Part shown: positions 53,877-63,277 of the stretch, one piece after another
Layout: the number at the start of each line of letters is the position of its first letter
Position numbering within the stretch: the first letter of the stretch is position 1
From: Kitasatospora sp044457565
GTDB taxonomy: Bacteria; Actinomycetota; Actinomycetes; Streptomycetales; Streptomycetaceae
Reading direction: 5' to 3'
DNA: 64,000 nt
Assembly: GCF_044457565.1 (NCBI RefSeq)
Contig: NZ_JBITGZ010000001.1
Span: 310,001 to 374,000 of the forward strand
The notes under the pieces: generated by a model
What the model saw: only the letters and a program-made list of their open reading frames with translations
The model's database searches: none
Told to the model about the DNA's origin: nothing
Program-made: the position numbers and the translations under genes

Positions 53877-53933
53877 CGCGGCGGGCCGGCTGGAGAGCGG
53901 GCCCGCGGAAGAGATACACAGCAGCGGAGTAAG

Positions 53934-53966
53934 CGCCTCGCGCCCACAGCTCGTGGGGGCGAGGCG
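53934..53966. terminator. bidirectional hairpin terminator
   Basis: CGCCTCGCGCCCAC and GTGGGGGCGAGGCG form a 14-bp stem with one mismatch and a 5-nt loop between convergent genes. Confidence 0.75.
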
Positions 53967-53991
53967 TGCACTCCGGCCTACCGGCGTCGGG

Positions 53992-54261
53992 CTACGGACG
54001 GTTGGTGATCACGCCGAGCGGCTCGAAGGTCTCGCCCGGCTTGGCGCCGTCCGCCGGCTTGGTCCCGTCCGCGGGCTTGGTCCCGTCCGCGGGCTTCGCC
54101 TCGGGCGACAGCACGGGCTCGGCGCCGAACAGCTCGTCGGGGTTGAGCTCGGCACCGACTGGGACGTCGAAGGCGACCGGTGCCGCGGGGTCGAGCGGTG
54201 CCGTGGTGGTGGCGGGCTGAACGGGCTTCGGATCGGCGGTCGTACTCTCGTTACTGGCCAT
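53992..54261 (-). CDS. small acidic protein with TKPADG repeats
   Basis: An 89-aa protein from the ATG at 54261 with a GAAAGG ribosome binding site. It begins 'MASNESTTADPKPVQPATTT', has 'VGAELNPDELFGAEPVLSPE', then three tandem copies of KPADGT/KPADGA and ends 'FEPLGVITNRP'. There is no signal peptide or cysteine. It is divergent from the AfsR-like gene, with 216 bp between starts. The short length and invariant-looking ends could suit a peptide precursor or regulator partner, but no modification enzyme is close. Function unknown. Confidence 0.6.
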   Translation of the reverse strand: MASNESTTADPKPVQPATTTAPLDPAAPVAFDVPVGAELNPDELFGAEPVLSPEAKPADGTKPADGTKPADGAKPGETFEPLGVITNRP

Positions 54262-54477
54262 GGGCGTACTGCCTTTCGGGTCGTCGGATTGCGTCGAGCC
54301 CGACCGGTCCGGCCAGGGCGCCCGGACAGTATCGTAGGGGCCGGTAAATGTCCTATAAACATCAGGCCGCTCGTCCTCTTCTCCAACGTTTGCGCTGTTC
54401 CGCCTAAACTGGCGCGGAACCACAAACCACTGAGCGCTCGGCGCAGGAAGCACAACCACAGGCCATCGGGGGATTTC

Positions 54478-57459
54478 ATGGAGCTTCGGGAACCGCCGCT
54501 GTCAGATGCGCTGCGCTTCCAGGTGCTCGGTCCCGTGCAGGCTTGGCGCGGCGACCAGAGCCTCCCGCTCGGATCCCCACAGCAGCAGGCGGTCCTGACC
54601 GCCCTTCTGCTCCACCACGGACACCCCGTCACCACCCAGGACCTCGTCGACGGTCTCTGGGGTGACCGGCCGCCGCCCCAGGCGGTTGCCGCCCTGCGCA
54701 CCTACATCTCCCGGCTGCGCGGCGTCATCGAACCCCATCGCGAGGCGCGGACTCCCGCCGAGCTACTGATCTCCGTTCGCGACGGATATGCCTTGAAGAT
54801 TCCGGCACAGGCGCTGGATCTGTCCGTATTCGACACCACATATGCCGAAGCGACGGCCGCGCGCACGGCGGGTGATTCCCACCGCGCGCATCAACTGCTG
54901 ATCTCCGCACTGTCGCTCTGGGGTGGGCGCCCACTCACCGGTATCCCCGGCCCGTACGCCGAAGGCCAGCGCCAGCGACTGGCCGAGCGCCAGGTCACGG
55001 TGACGGAGGAGCGCTTCGCAGCAGCGCTCGACATCGGCCTCCACTCTGAGGTGGTCGCGGAGTTGAGCGCGCTGGCCGCCGAGCACCCGCTGCGCGAGCG
55101 GCTGCGCGAGCTGCTGATGCTCGCGCTGTACCGCTGCGGGCGGCAGGCCGAGTCGCTGGGCGTCTACTCGGACACCCGGAAGCTGCTGATCGAGGAACTC
55201 GGCGTCGAGCCGGGCGCCGGCCTGGCGGCCATCCACTCGCGCATCCTGGCCGCCGACCCCACCCTGATCCCGCCCCCCAGAACGGATCCGCAGGTCAGCA
55301 GCAGGGACGAGGCCCCGGCCTTCACCCCCCCAGCCCAACTCCCGGCTGATATCTCGGACTTCAGCGGACGAGTGAGCCTGGCCGGCGAACTGCGGGACGC
55401 GCTGCGCAAGGCGGCCAGCCAGGCCGTCGTCATCACCTCGTTGGCCGGAATCGGCGGGGTCGGAAAGACCACGCTGGCCGTCCACGTGGCACACAGTGTC
55501 CGAGCCGATTTCCCCGACGGTCAGCTGTACGTCGACCTGCGTGGCGCCGGTGCCTCCCCGGCTGATCCGGCCATTGTCCTGGGCGACTTCCTCTTCGCCC
55601 TCGGTGCCACCGAGGCACCCGACTCGCTGGAACAACGCGCCGCGCTCTACCGCTCGATGCTCGCCAACCGGCGGATGCTCATCCTGCTGGACAACGCCCA
55701 GGACGCGCGTCAGCTGACGCCGCTGATCCCAGGGGTGTCCGGTTGTGCGGTGCTGGCGACCAGCCGCTCCCGACTGGCCGGCATCCCCGGCGCCCACCTC
55801 TTCGATGTCGAGGAACTGACCCCCGACGAGGCGTTGGCGCTCTTCTGCGCCATCGTCGGCGAACAGCGGGTGTCCGCCGAGCCCGAGGCCGCCCTCGCCG
55901 TGGTCACCGCCTGTGGCTTCCTGCCGCTCGCGGTACGGATCGCCGCCGCCCGGCTGGCCAGCCGGCCGCGCTGGAGCGTCTCCGACCTCGCCCGCCGCTT
56001 AGCGGACCAGCGGCGCAGGCTCGCCGAGCTGCAGCTGGGCAACCTCGCGGTGGAGACCACCATCGGGCTCGGCTACGGGCAGTTGCGGCCCGAGGAGGCC
56101 CGGGCCTTCCGGCTGCTCTCCCTGGTGGACTCGCTCGATCTGCCGCTGAGTGCGGCCGCCGCCCTGCTCGGCGTCGACGAGGAGCGCGCGGAGGAACTCG
56201 TCGAGGCCCTGGTCGAGGCCAATATGCTCGAATGCTTCACCCCCGACCGCTACCGCTACCACGACCTGCTGCGGCTCTACGCCCAGCGGAAGAACGAACA
56301 GCTCGGCGACACCGCGGAGCAGCAGGCCGCCCTGCTGCGGCTGCTCGACCTGCTGCTCGCCACGGTCCGCAACGCCGCACAGAGCGTCGAACCCGACGAC
56401 CTGCTCTTCGCACCGCTCAACGAGCTGTCGTCCGCCGGCCTGCCGATGAAGTCCGGCGCGGAGGCCCAGGGTTGGCTCAGGGCCGAGGTGGCCCTCCTGC
56501 TGAGCAGCGTCGAGGCGGCCGTCCAGGGGCCTCAGACGCTGCTGCGCCCTGCGGTGGACCTGCTGATCGTCCTCAACACCATGGTCGAGGACCCCACTCA
56601 CGCGCAACGCATCCGGCGGATCCTTCAGATCGCGGACACCAACGCGCGGGCTGCCGACGACGTCCCCACCCTGGCCCGGGTCCGATTCGCGCTGGGTTTC
56701 CTCCAGCATGTCACCAGTGACTTCCAGAGCGCCGAGATCACGCTCCGGGAGAGCCTGGAGCTGCAGAGCCCCAATGACGTCACGATCCTGAAGTCGACCG
56801 TGACGAACCTGCTCGGCGTCATGCTCAGCATCGCCAACCGTCCGGCCGAAGCCCTTCCGTTCTTCGCGCAGGCGCTGACCATCAGCCGCGCCATCGGAGC
56901 CGCGAACAGTGAGGCCCGGCTGCTCGGCAACATCGCCCGGGCCCGACTGGACATAGGGCAGACCGACGCAGCCGTCGAGGCCGTCCGGGAGGCCGTTGCG
57001 ACCGCGCGGATCTCCGACAACGTCCCGTGCCTGGCCGACACGCTGTACCAGCTCGGGGTGGTGCTCTCCTCGACCGGCGCACCCGCCGAGGCCGTCACAC
57101 ATCTGCGCGAGGCCCACCAGCTCTACCAGTCACAGCAACACCGGCTCTGGGAGGGCTACTCCCTGGTGCGGCTGGCCGCCAGCCTGCTCGCCGACCAGCA
57201 GATCCCCGCCGCCACCGAGGCGGCCGAGGAGGCGCTGGCGATCGCGCTGGAGATGGACGCCGCGTACTGCCAGGGCCTGGCCAACGCCGCGCTCGGCGAG
57301 GCGTTGCTGCATCTCGCGCAGCCGGCGCGTGGGCTGGCGTGTCTTCAGGAGGCGCACTCGATCTTCACGCGGCTCGGTGTGCCTGAGGCCGCCCCCGTTG
57401 CGGACCTCGTCTCCCGACAGCAGCAGCACACCGAGCCTCTCTCCTCCCCCGCGCCGTAG
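54478..57459 (+). CDS. AfsR/SARP-type BTAD-NB-ARC-TPR transcriptional regulator
   Basis: A 993-aa STAND regulator from the ATG at 54478 with GGGGGA upstream. Order: OmpR-type winged helix ('FQVLGPVQAWRGDQSLPLGS', 'LVDGLWGDRPPPQAVAALRT'), bacterial transcriptional activator domain ('LSVFDTTYAEATAARTAGDS'), NB-ARC ATPase with Walker A 'GIGGVGKTTLAV' near residue 326 and Walker B 'RRMLILLDNAQD', 'GCAVLATSRSRLAG' sensor, then TPR-like helices ('LLGVMLSIANRPAEALPFFA', 'ADTLYQLGVVLSSTGAPAEA'). Such proteins activate secondary metabolism. The target is unknown; the divergent repeat protein is a candidate. Confidence 0.92.
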   Translation: MELREPPLSDALRFQVLGPVQAWRGDQSLPLGSPQQQAVLTALLLHHGHPVTTQDLVDGLWGDRPPPQAVAALRTYISRLRGVIEPHREARTPAELLISVRDGYALKIPAQALDLSVFDTTYAEATAARTAGDSHRAHQLLISALSLWGGRPLTGIPGPYAEGQRQRLAERQVTVTEERFAAALDIGLHSEVVAELSALAAEHPLRERLRELLMLALYRCGRQAESLGVYSDTRKLLIEELGVEPGAGLAAIHSRILAADPTLIPPPRTDPQVSSRDEAPAFTPPAQLPADISDFSGRVSLAGELRDALRKAASQAVVITSLAGIGGVGKTTLAVHVAHSVRADFPDGQLYVDLRGAGASPADPAIVLGDFLFALGATEAPDSLEQRAALYRSMLANRRMLILLDNAQDARQLTPLIPGVSGCAVLATSRSRLAGIPGAHLFDVEELTPDEALALFCAIVGEQRVSAEPEAALAVVTACGFLPLAVRIAAARLASRPRWSVSDLARRLADQRRRLAELQLGNLAVETTIGLGYGQLRPEEARAFRLLSLVDSLDLPLSAAAALLGVDEERAEELVEALVEANMLECFTPDRYRYHDLLRLYAQRKNEQLGDTAEQQAALLRLLDLLLATVRNAAQSVEPDDLLFAPLNELSSAGLPMKSGAEAQGWLRAEVALLLSSVEAAVQGPQTLLRPAVDLLIVLNTMVEDPTHAQRIRRILQIADTNARAADDVPTLARVRFALGFLQHVTSDFQSAEITLRESLELQSPNDVTILKSTVTNLLGVMLSIANRPAEALPFFAQALTISRAIGAANSEARLLGNIARARLDIGQTDAAVEAVREAVATARISDNVPCLADTLYQLGVVLSSTGAPAEAVTHLREAHQLYQSQQHRLWEGYSLVRLAASLLADQQIPAATEAAEEALAIALEMDAAYCQGLANAALGEALLHLAQPARGLACLQEAHSIFTRLGVPEAAPVADLVSRQQQHTEPLSSPAP

Positions 57460-57507
57460 CCCCCGGTCCCCCGTTCCCCCGACTGGGAGGCTCCCCCCGG
57501 TGCGTCC

Positions 57508-57541
57508 GGTGTTCCCGCAGCCCCCCGGCTGCGGGAACACC
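57508..57541 (+). terminator. terminator of the AfsR-type gene
   Basis: GGTGTTCCCGCAGCC pairs perfectly with GGCTGCGGGAACACC (15 bp, CCCC loop), 48 nt past the stop. Confidence 0.85.
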
Positions 57542-58050
57542 TTCGACGCTTCCCCGGCGCTGAGAACACTGTGCCCGGCGCCGATTGACGTTCGATAAAC
57601 GCCCAATAGCCGAACAAACGCGCAGGTCAAGGCGGTCTGCGTGGTCGCGTCCACGGCGCGGGGGCGGCGCCCGGGGCGGCGCGGTCCGCCCCGTGTGCTT
57701 CCGGGGCACCGGCCACATTCGACCCAATCAACGCGAGTTGGCCGGAAAGGGGCCCCATGGCGCAACGATCACGCATATTCTCGGAGGCCAGTGCCGAGCA
57801 CTGGCATTCGGATCGATGCGACGAAGTGCCGGTCAGGCACTCGGCGGGGGCGGGATCCCGGCAGCAGGGGCAGCCGGGAAGCAGGGCAGTTGGGCAGCAG
57901 GAGAGCAGGGCAGCAGCACACAGTGACGCGGGGGGCGTGACAGACCACCACCGGCAGGAGGCCGGCGGGGCAGCGCGGCGCCACCGGCAGCGGCGGCGAC
58001 CAGCCACCGCAGCGCCGGCCGGGGCCAGGGTGGAAAGGTGCATCTGAATC
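57542..58050. other. intergenic, no certain gene
   Basis: No protein family is visible. A 96-codon frame at 57757 has a ribosome binding site-like GGAAAGGGG but is Gln/Arg/Ala low-complexity, and was not called. Confidence 0.4.
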
Positions 58051-59022
58051 GTGACGACCGGCCGGATATCGGACCCCACCCCCACAGGCACCGCCGCGAC
58101 GGTGACCGACGAGCCCGACGAACCCGACCAGCCCTTCGAGAGCGCCGAACGCTTCGGGAGTACCGAACCCTTCGGGAGCACTCCGGCCCTCGGACCCGAG
58201 CAGCCCTACGGGTACGAGCGGCTGGACCAGCACGGCCGACCGTCCGCAGCCGCCCCACCCGCGGCCCCACCGGCCGAGGCCACCGCGCCCACCCCCACCA
58301 CCATCCCCACCACCCCGCCCGACGCCGACGCAGACGTGCTCCGCCGCCGCGCCGAACGCGCCCTGCAGGCCATCGCCTTCGACGCGATCGGCGCCGGCTA
58401 CGCCGAGGCCTTCCCCGCCAAGGGCGGCCAGCTGGCCTGCGGCGATTGGCTGCTGCGCGAACTGGAGCCGGGCGCCACAGTGCTGGACGTCGGCTGCGGC
58501 ACCGGCGACCCGACCGTCCGTCAGCTCACCGACGGCGGGCTGCACGTCACCGGCGTCGACCTCGCCGACGGCATGCTCTCGCTCGCCCGCACCACCGCCC
58601 CCACCGCCGCGTACCACCGCCTGGACATGTACGACCTGGCCACCGACCGCGCCGGCCACGCCTGGAACGCCCCCGGCCTCGGCCCGGCCGGGACCGGCCG
58701 CTTCGCCGCCGTCACCGCGTTCTTCTCGCTCATCCTGCTCCCCCAGGACGAGATCCCGATCGTGCTCCGCCGCATCCACCGGCTCCTGCGCCCCGGCGGC
58801 CTGCTGGCGCTCGGCACGGTGGAGGCCGATCTCGATCACTGCCCGCTGCCGTTCCTCGGACATGAGATCCGGATCAGCGGGTATCTGCGAGAGGAGCTCG
58901 AACGCGTGCTCGTGCAGGCCGGGTTCACGGTCGAAGGGCTGCACGGGCTCTCGTACGCGCCCGCCAGTACCACGTTGCCCCCGGAGGAGCAGCTGTTCCT
59001 GCGTTGTCGGCGGACCGGCTGA
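58051..59022 (+). CDS. class I SAM-dependent methyltransferase
   Basis: A 323-aa protein from a GTG at 58051. The first 100 residues are acidic and Pro/Thr-rich with an FGST repeat, probably disordered. Motif I 'TVLDVGCGTGDPTVRQLTDG' lies near residue 143, then 'HVTGVDLADGMLSLARTTA' and 'RIHRLLRPGGLLALGTVEAD'. The target is unknown. The PP2C gene begins 41 nt later, probably in one operon. Confidence 0.87.
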   Translation: MTTGRISDPTPTGTAATVTDEPDEPDQPFESAERFGSTEPFGSTPALGPEQPYGYERLDQHGRPSAAAPPAAPPAEATAPTPTTIPTTPPDADADVLRRRAERALQAIAFDAIGAGYAEAFPAKGGQLACGDWLLRELEPGATVLDVGCGTGDPTVRQLTDGGLHVTGVDLADGMLSLARTTAPTAAYHRLDMYDLATDRAGHAWNAPGLGPAGTGRFAAVTAFFSLILLPQDEIPIVLRRIHRLLRPGGLLALGTVEADLDHCPLPFLGHEIRISGYLREELERVLVQAGFTVEGLHGLSYAPASTTLPPEEQLFLRCRRTG

Positions 59023-59063
59023 ACCCACCGTCACCCCCCTCCTACCTCCGAGGACAGGCTGCC

Positions 59064-60812
59064 GTGCGCGACCAGCTCTACCCCCAGACCGGGCAGCCCC
59101 CCGCCGTACCGGCGCAGCGCCGCCCGCCGCCCGAGGACGCCGAGGCCGACCGCCGGGTCGCCGAGCGGCTCGGCTACCTCAACGCGGCCACCCGCCGGAT
59201 CAACAGCGCGCTCGACCTGACCGCCACCCTGCGCAACCTGTGCCGGGTGCTGGTGCCGGTGGTGGCCGACGCCGCCGTCGTGCACCTGCGCGAGCCGCTG
59301 CCGAACGTCGAGCACGATCCGGGCTGCCCCGACGGGCTGCGCCTGCTGCTCTCGCACGGCAGCCGGCTCGGCAGCCGCTCCGCCGGGCAGACCGTCCCGG
59401 TCGACCCGGTCGGCCCGCTCGCCCAGGCCATGCTGAGCCGGCTCCCCCCGGAGCCGGTCGTGCTGGGCACGCCGGGCGAGGCCCGGCTGCGCCCGCTGCT
59501 GGAGGAGCTGTACGGCGGGCGGACGCTCGCCCGGCTCGCCGCGGGCACCGCCCTGCTGGCCCTGCCACTGCGCGGGCGGCGCTCCGTCCTCGGGCTGGTG
59601 CTGCTGATCCGGCGTCCGGACAAGACGGGCCAGGACCGTTCCTTCGACGCCACCGACAGCGCGACCGCCGTCCACCTCGCCACCCAGGCGGGCCTGGCCG
59701 TGGACACCGCGCTGCGCTACGCCCGCGAGTGGGAGATCGCCGACGAGCTCCAGCGCTCGATGCTGCCCACCCATCTCCCGCAGCCGCACGGCGTCCGGCT
59801 GGCGTACCGCTACCTGCCGGGTGAGCGCGGCGCGCAGGTCGGCGGCGACTGGTACGACTCGATCCCGCTGCCCGGCAACCGGGTGGCGCTGATCGTCGGC
59901 GACGTGATGGGCCACTCGCTCACCTCGGCCGCGATCATGGGCCAGCTGCGGACCAGCGCGCAGACCCTGGCCGCCCTCGACCTGCCCCCGCACGAGGTGC
60001 TCTACCACCTCGACGAACAGGCCCAACGGCTGGGCCGGGAACAGCACCTGGCGACCTGCGTGTACGTCGTCTACGACCCGATCGCCAACCGGGTGGTGCT
60101 CGCCAACGCCGGCCACGTACCGCCCGTCCTGGTCCAGCCCGACGGCCGCACCGAGCTGCTCGACCTGCCCTCCGGCGCCCCGATCGGGGTCGGCGGCGTC
60201 GACTTCGAGTCCACCGAGCTGCCCGCCCCGCCAGGATCGGCGCTGCTGCTCTTCACCGACGGGCTGGTGGAGACCAGACAACGCCCGCTCAGCACCGGCC
60301 TGGAACTGCTCCGCGCCCGGCTCGCCACCTCACACCGCCACTCGCCCGAGCACCTCTGCCAGGACGCGCTGCGGATCCTGCCGCCGGGCGACCGCGGCGA
60401 CGACATAGCGCTGCTCGCGGCCTCCTTCGACGGCATCCCGGCGGAGGACGTCGCGCACTGGTACCTCCAGCCCCGGCACGAGACGCCCGGGCGCGCGCGC
60501 CGGCTGGCCGGGCACACGCTGCGCCGCTGGGGGCTCGAACACCTCACCGAGTCGACCGAGTTGATGGTCAGCGAGTTGGTGACCAACGCGGTGCAGCATG
60601 CCACCCGCCCGGTGACGCTCAGTCTGGTCCGTACCTCACGGCTGCGCTGCGAGGTGGGCGACGACAACCCGCTGCTGCCCCGGCCCAAGCGGGTCGGCCC
60701 GGAGGACGAGCGCGGGCGGGGGCTGCAGATAGTCGCCCGGTGCGCGGACCGCTGGGGCGCCACCCGCCTCGGCGCCGGGAAGGTGGTCTGGTTCGAGCAG
60801 CGGCTGCCGTAG
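59064..60812 (+). CDS. GAF-PP2C (SpoIIE)-HATPase signalling phosphatase
   Basis: A 582-aa protein from the GTG at 59064, preceded by GAGGACAGG; an upstream TTG at 59004 overlaps the methyltransferase gene. A GAF domain ('INSALDLTATLRNLCRVLVP') precedes the PP2C domain (QVGGDWYDSIPLPGN, IVGDVMGHSLTSAA, FTDGLVETR, GDDIALLAASF) and a HATPase_c domain (SELVTNAVQHA, DERGRGLQIVARCADRWG). It lacks the PAS pair of the two homologues at 4.5-10.1 kb. Confidence 0.9.
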   Translation: MRDQLYPQTGQPPAVPAQRRPPPEDAEADRRVAERLGYLNAATRRINSALDLTATLRNLCRVLVPVVADAAVVHLREPLPNVEHDPGCPDGLRLLLSHGSRLGSRSAGQTVPVDPVGPLAQAMLSRLPPEPVVLGTPGEARLRPLLEELYGGRTLARLAAGTALLALPLRGRRSVLGLVLLIRRPDKTGQDRSFDATDSATAVHLATQAGLAVDTALRYAREWEIADELQRSMLPTHLPQPHGVRLAYRYLPGERGAQVGGDWYDSIPLPGNRVALIVGDVMGHSLTSAAIMGQLRTSAQTLAALDLPPHEVLYHLDEQAQRLGREQHLATCVYVVYDPIANRVVLANAGHVPPVLVQPDGRTELLDLPSGAPIGVGGVDFESTELPAPPGSALLLFTDGLVETRQRPLSTGLELLRARLATSHRHSPEHLCQDALRILPPGDRGDDIALLAASFDGIPAEDVAHWYLQPRHETPGRARRLAGHTLRRWGLEHLTESTELMVSELVTNAVQHATRPVTLSLVRTSRLRCEVGDDNPLLPRPKRVGPEDERGRGLQIVARCADRWGATRLGAGKVVWFEQRLP

Positions 60813-60911
60813 CCGGCCCCCTGGCCGTACCGGCCGGCGGCCGAGCAGGTCCGCAGCCGGGCACGTCCGCCGGGGCCGAGCCCCACCGGCCCGGCCACCC
60901 CACGATCCCGG

Positions 60912-61862
60912 CTACTCCACGATCCGGACGGGAAGTTCGGCCAGCACTTCGCGCAGCGAGTCGGCGAAGCGGTCGTACTCGGCGGTGCGGGCCGACCCCG
61001 GCCGGGTGGCGAGGCCGATCCGCCGGCCCGGCGCCGGCGCGGCGAACCGGACGGCGGCGAGCCGGTCGGTGCGCCCGGCCTCGACGTCCAGGGCAGTGGC
61101 GGGCAGCAGTGTCACCCCGAGGCCGCCGGCCACCAGCTGGACGAGGGTGGAGAGCCCGGCCGCCCGGGTGGTGGCGCCCGAGGTGTCGGCGCCGACCTCG
61201 CGGCAGATGTCCAGGGCCTGGTCCCGCAGGCAGTGGCCCTCCTCCAGGAGCAGCACGTCCAGGTCGAGCAGGGCGTCGCGGGGCACGTCAGCGCGTCCGG
61301 CCAGCGCGTGCTCGGGCGGGGTGACCAGAACGAAGTCCTCGTCGAAGAGCGGGATGTCCCGGGTCGGCGAGGCCCCGCCGGCGGGCAGCGCGAGCAGCAG
61401 CACGTCCAGCCGGCCCGCGGCCAGCCCCTCCAGCAGGGACGGCGTGCGCTCCTCGTGGACGTGCAGCTCCAGCTCGGGGTAGCTGCCGCGGACCAGGCGG
61501 AGCACGGTGGGCAGCAGGTACGGCGCGACGGTCGGGATGACACCAAGGTGCAGCGGGCCGGTGAACGGGCGGCGGGCCGCCTCGACCTCCTCGGTAAGGG
61601 CGTGCAGCGAGGACAGCACCCGGCGCGCGTGGTCGAGCACCCGCTCCCCCAGTGGAGTGATGATGACCTTCCGCGTCGTACGCTCTACGAGCTGCGCGTC
61701 CAGCGCCTCCTCCAGTGCGGCGACCGCTCCGGACAGGGCCGGCTGGCTGGTGCCGACGGCCGCCGCGGCCTCCCTGAAGTGCCGGTGCTCGGCCACCGCG
61801 ACGAAGGCCCTGAGCTGGGAGACGGTCGGGGTACGGGGCGCTCGCGATGTGGCACTTGCCAC
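60912..61862 (-). CDS. oxyR: LysR-family peroxide sensor OxyR
   Basis: A 316-aa LysR regulator from a GTG at 61862. The helix-turn-helix is 'FREAAAAVGTSQPALSGAVA', and the redox cysteines are Cys211 and Cys220 in 'GHCLRDQALDICREVG', with E. coli C199/C208 spacing. Oxidation to a disulfide activates it. It is divergent from ahpC-ahpD, with the operator between. Confidence 0.93.
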   Translation of the reverse strand: MASATSRAPRTPTVSQLRAFVAVAEHRHFREAAAAVGTSQPALSGAVAALEEALDAQLVERTTRKVIITPLGERVLDHARRVLSSLHALTEEVEAARRPFTGPLHLGVIPTVAPYLLPTVLRLVRGSYPELELHVHEERTPSLLEGLAAGRLDVLLLALPAGGASPTRDIPLFDEDFVLVTPPEHALAGRADVPRDALLDLDVLLLEEGHCLRDQALDICREVGADTSGATTRAAGLSTLVQLVAGGLGVTLLPATALDVEAGRTDRLAAVRFAAPAPGRRIGLATRPGSARTAEYDRFADSLREVLAELPVRIVE

Positions 61863-61929
61863 AGCGGGCCGAGGTTTGCGCGGCCGACCGGTGCGCTGGT
61901 CGGCCCGGGGCCTGGGCTGCTGGGTATTG

Positions 61930-61966
61930 ATAGCTCTCTCCGATCAGATACATCGAGTGTAGCTAT
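61930..61966. promoter_or_regulatory. OxyR operator
   Basis: ATAG (61930-61933), 7 nt, CGAT (61941-61944), 7 nt, ATCG (61952-61955), 7 nt, CTAT (61963-61966): the 37-bp layout of the OxyR tetramer site (ATAG-N7-CTAT-N7-ATAG-N7-CTAT), with both inner quarters one base off but symmetric. Confidence 0.8.
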
Positions 61967-62073
61967 TTCCCCGATCAGTACGCGGTGTGTCACTGTGGAT
62001 CACGTCCGAATCCGCCGAACCATAGGTAATCCGGACATAATCCCCTCACTTTCTCAACCCAGGAGAAGCGAAC

Positions 62074-62625
62074 GTGCTCACGATCGGTGACAAGTTCCCC
62101 GAGTTCGAACTCAACGCCTGTGTCGACCTCGACGCCGCGAACGCCTTCGCCGAGATCAACCACAAGTCCTACGAGGGCAAGTGGAAGATCGTGTTCTTCT
62201 GGCCGATGGACTTCACCTTCGTCTGCCCGACCGAGATCGCCGCGTTCGGCAAGCTGAACGAGGAGTTCGCGGACCGCGACGCCCAGATCCTGGGTGTCTC
62301 CGGCGACTCGGAGTACGTCCACCACGCCTGGCGCAAGGACCACGCCGACCTGCGTGACCTGCCCTTCCCGATGCTGGCCGACGTCAAGCACGACCTGATG
62401 CGCGCCTGTGGCGTCGAGGCCGCCGACGGCACCGCCCAGCGCGCGGTGTTCATCGTCGACCCGAACAACGAGATCCAGTTCGTCATGGTGACCGCCGGCT
62501 CCGTCGGCCGTAACCCCAAGGAGGTCCTGCGCGTGCTGGACGCCCTGCAGACCGACGAGCTGTGCCCGTGCAACTGGAACAAGGGCGAGGCCACCCTTGA
62601 CGCCGAGCAGCTCCTGGCCGGCTGA
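62074..62625 (+). CDS. ahpC: alkyl hydroperoxide reductase AhpC
   Basis: A 183-aa 2-Cys peroxiredoxin from a GTG at 62074. Peroxidatic Cys51 is in 'DFTFVCPTEIAAF'; resolving Cys164, with a nearby Cys166, is in 'ELCPCNWNKGEATL'. It reduces hydroperoxides, with AhpD as reductant in actinobacteria. Its stop is 3 nt before ahpD. Confidence 0.96.
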   Translation: MLTIGDKFPEFELNACVDLDAANAFAEINHKSYEGKWKIVFFWPMDFTFVCPTEIAAFGKLNEEFADRDAQILGVSGDSEYVHHAWRKDHADLRDLPFPMLADVKHDLMRACGVEAADGTAQRAVFIVDPNNEIQFVMVTAGSVGRNPKEVLRVLDALQTDELCPCNWNKGEATLDAEQLLAG

Positions 62626-62628
62626 CCG

Positions 62629-63171
62629 ATGGCGCTCGACGACCTCAAGGCGGCCCTGCCCGAGTACGCCAAGGACCTCAAGCTCAACCTGAGCGCGGTC
62701 ATCGGCAACTCGGACCTCCCGGCCCAGCAGCTCTGGGGCACCGTGCTCTCCTGCGCGATGGCCACCCGCAGTGTCTCGGTCCTGCGCGAGCTGGAGCCCG
62801 AGGCCAAGGCGAACCTCACCCCGGAGGCGTACAACGCCGCCAAGGGCGCGGCCGCCATCATGGGGATGAACAACGTCTACTACCGGACGCTGCACCTGCT
62901 CTCCGACAAGGAGTACAGCAGCATGCGGGCCGGCCTGCGGATGAACATCATCGGCACGCCGGGCGTGGAGAAGGCCGACTTCGAGCTCTGGTGCTTCGCG
63001 GTCTCCGCCATCAACGGCTGCGGCCAGTGCCTCGACTCGCACGAGGCCGTGCTCCGCAAGGCCGGCGTCGAGCGCGAGGTCATCCAGGCCTCGATGAAGA
63101 TCGCCGCCGTCCTCCAGGCCGTCGCCGCGACCCTCGACTCCGAGGCGATCCTGGCCACCGTCGACGCCTGA
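62629..63171 (+). CDS. ahpD: alkyl hydroperoxidase AhpD
   Basis: A 180-aa protein. The catalytic CxxC is Cys131 and Cys134 in 'NGCGQCLDSHEAVL' with the conserved His after it, as in M. tuberculosis AhpD. It recycles AhpC using lipoamide-linked electrons. Tightly coupled to ahpC. Confidence 0.95.
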   Translation: MALDDLKAALPEYAKDLKLNLSAVIGNSDLPAQQLWGTVLSCAMATRSVSVLRELEPEAKANLTPEAYNAAKGAAAIMGMNNVYYRTLHLLSDKEYSSMRAGLRMNIIGTPGVEKADFELWCFAVSAINGCGQCLDSHEAVLRKAGVEREVIQASMKIAAVLQAVAATLDSEAILATVDA

Positions 63172-63197
63172 CGGCACCGCACGACACCGCACCACCG

Positions 63198-63237
63198 CTG
63201 AGGGCCCCTCCGGAACACCATCCGGAGGGGCCCTCAG
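63198..63237. terminator. bidirectional hairpin terminator
   Basis: A 17-bp stem, CTGAGGGCCCCTCCGGA with TCCGGAGGGGCCCTCAG and a 6-nt loop, between convergent genes. Confidence 0.88.
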
Positions 63238-63277
63238 CCGTCCCGGGGGCTTGCCTTCGGCGCCCCCGCGCCGGCGA

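Noticed and set aside
53992..54261. RiPP precursor identity for the TKPADG protein
   Set aside because: No modification enzyme, protease or transporter is adjacent, and no leader-core boundary is visible.
57757..58047. 96-codon frame upstream of the methyltransferase
   Set aside because: It has a plausible ribosome binding site, but is Gln/Arg/Ala low-complexity with no family resemblance. Reported as intergenic.
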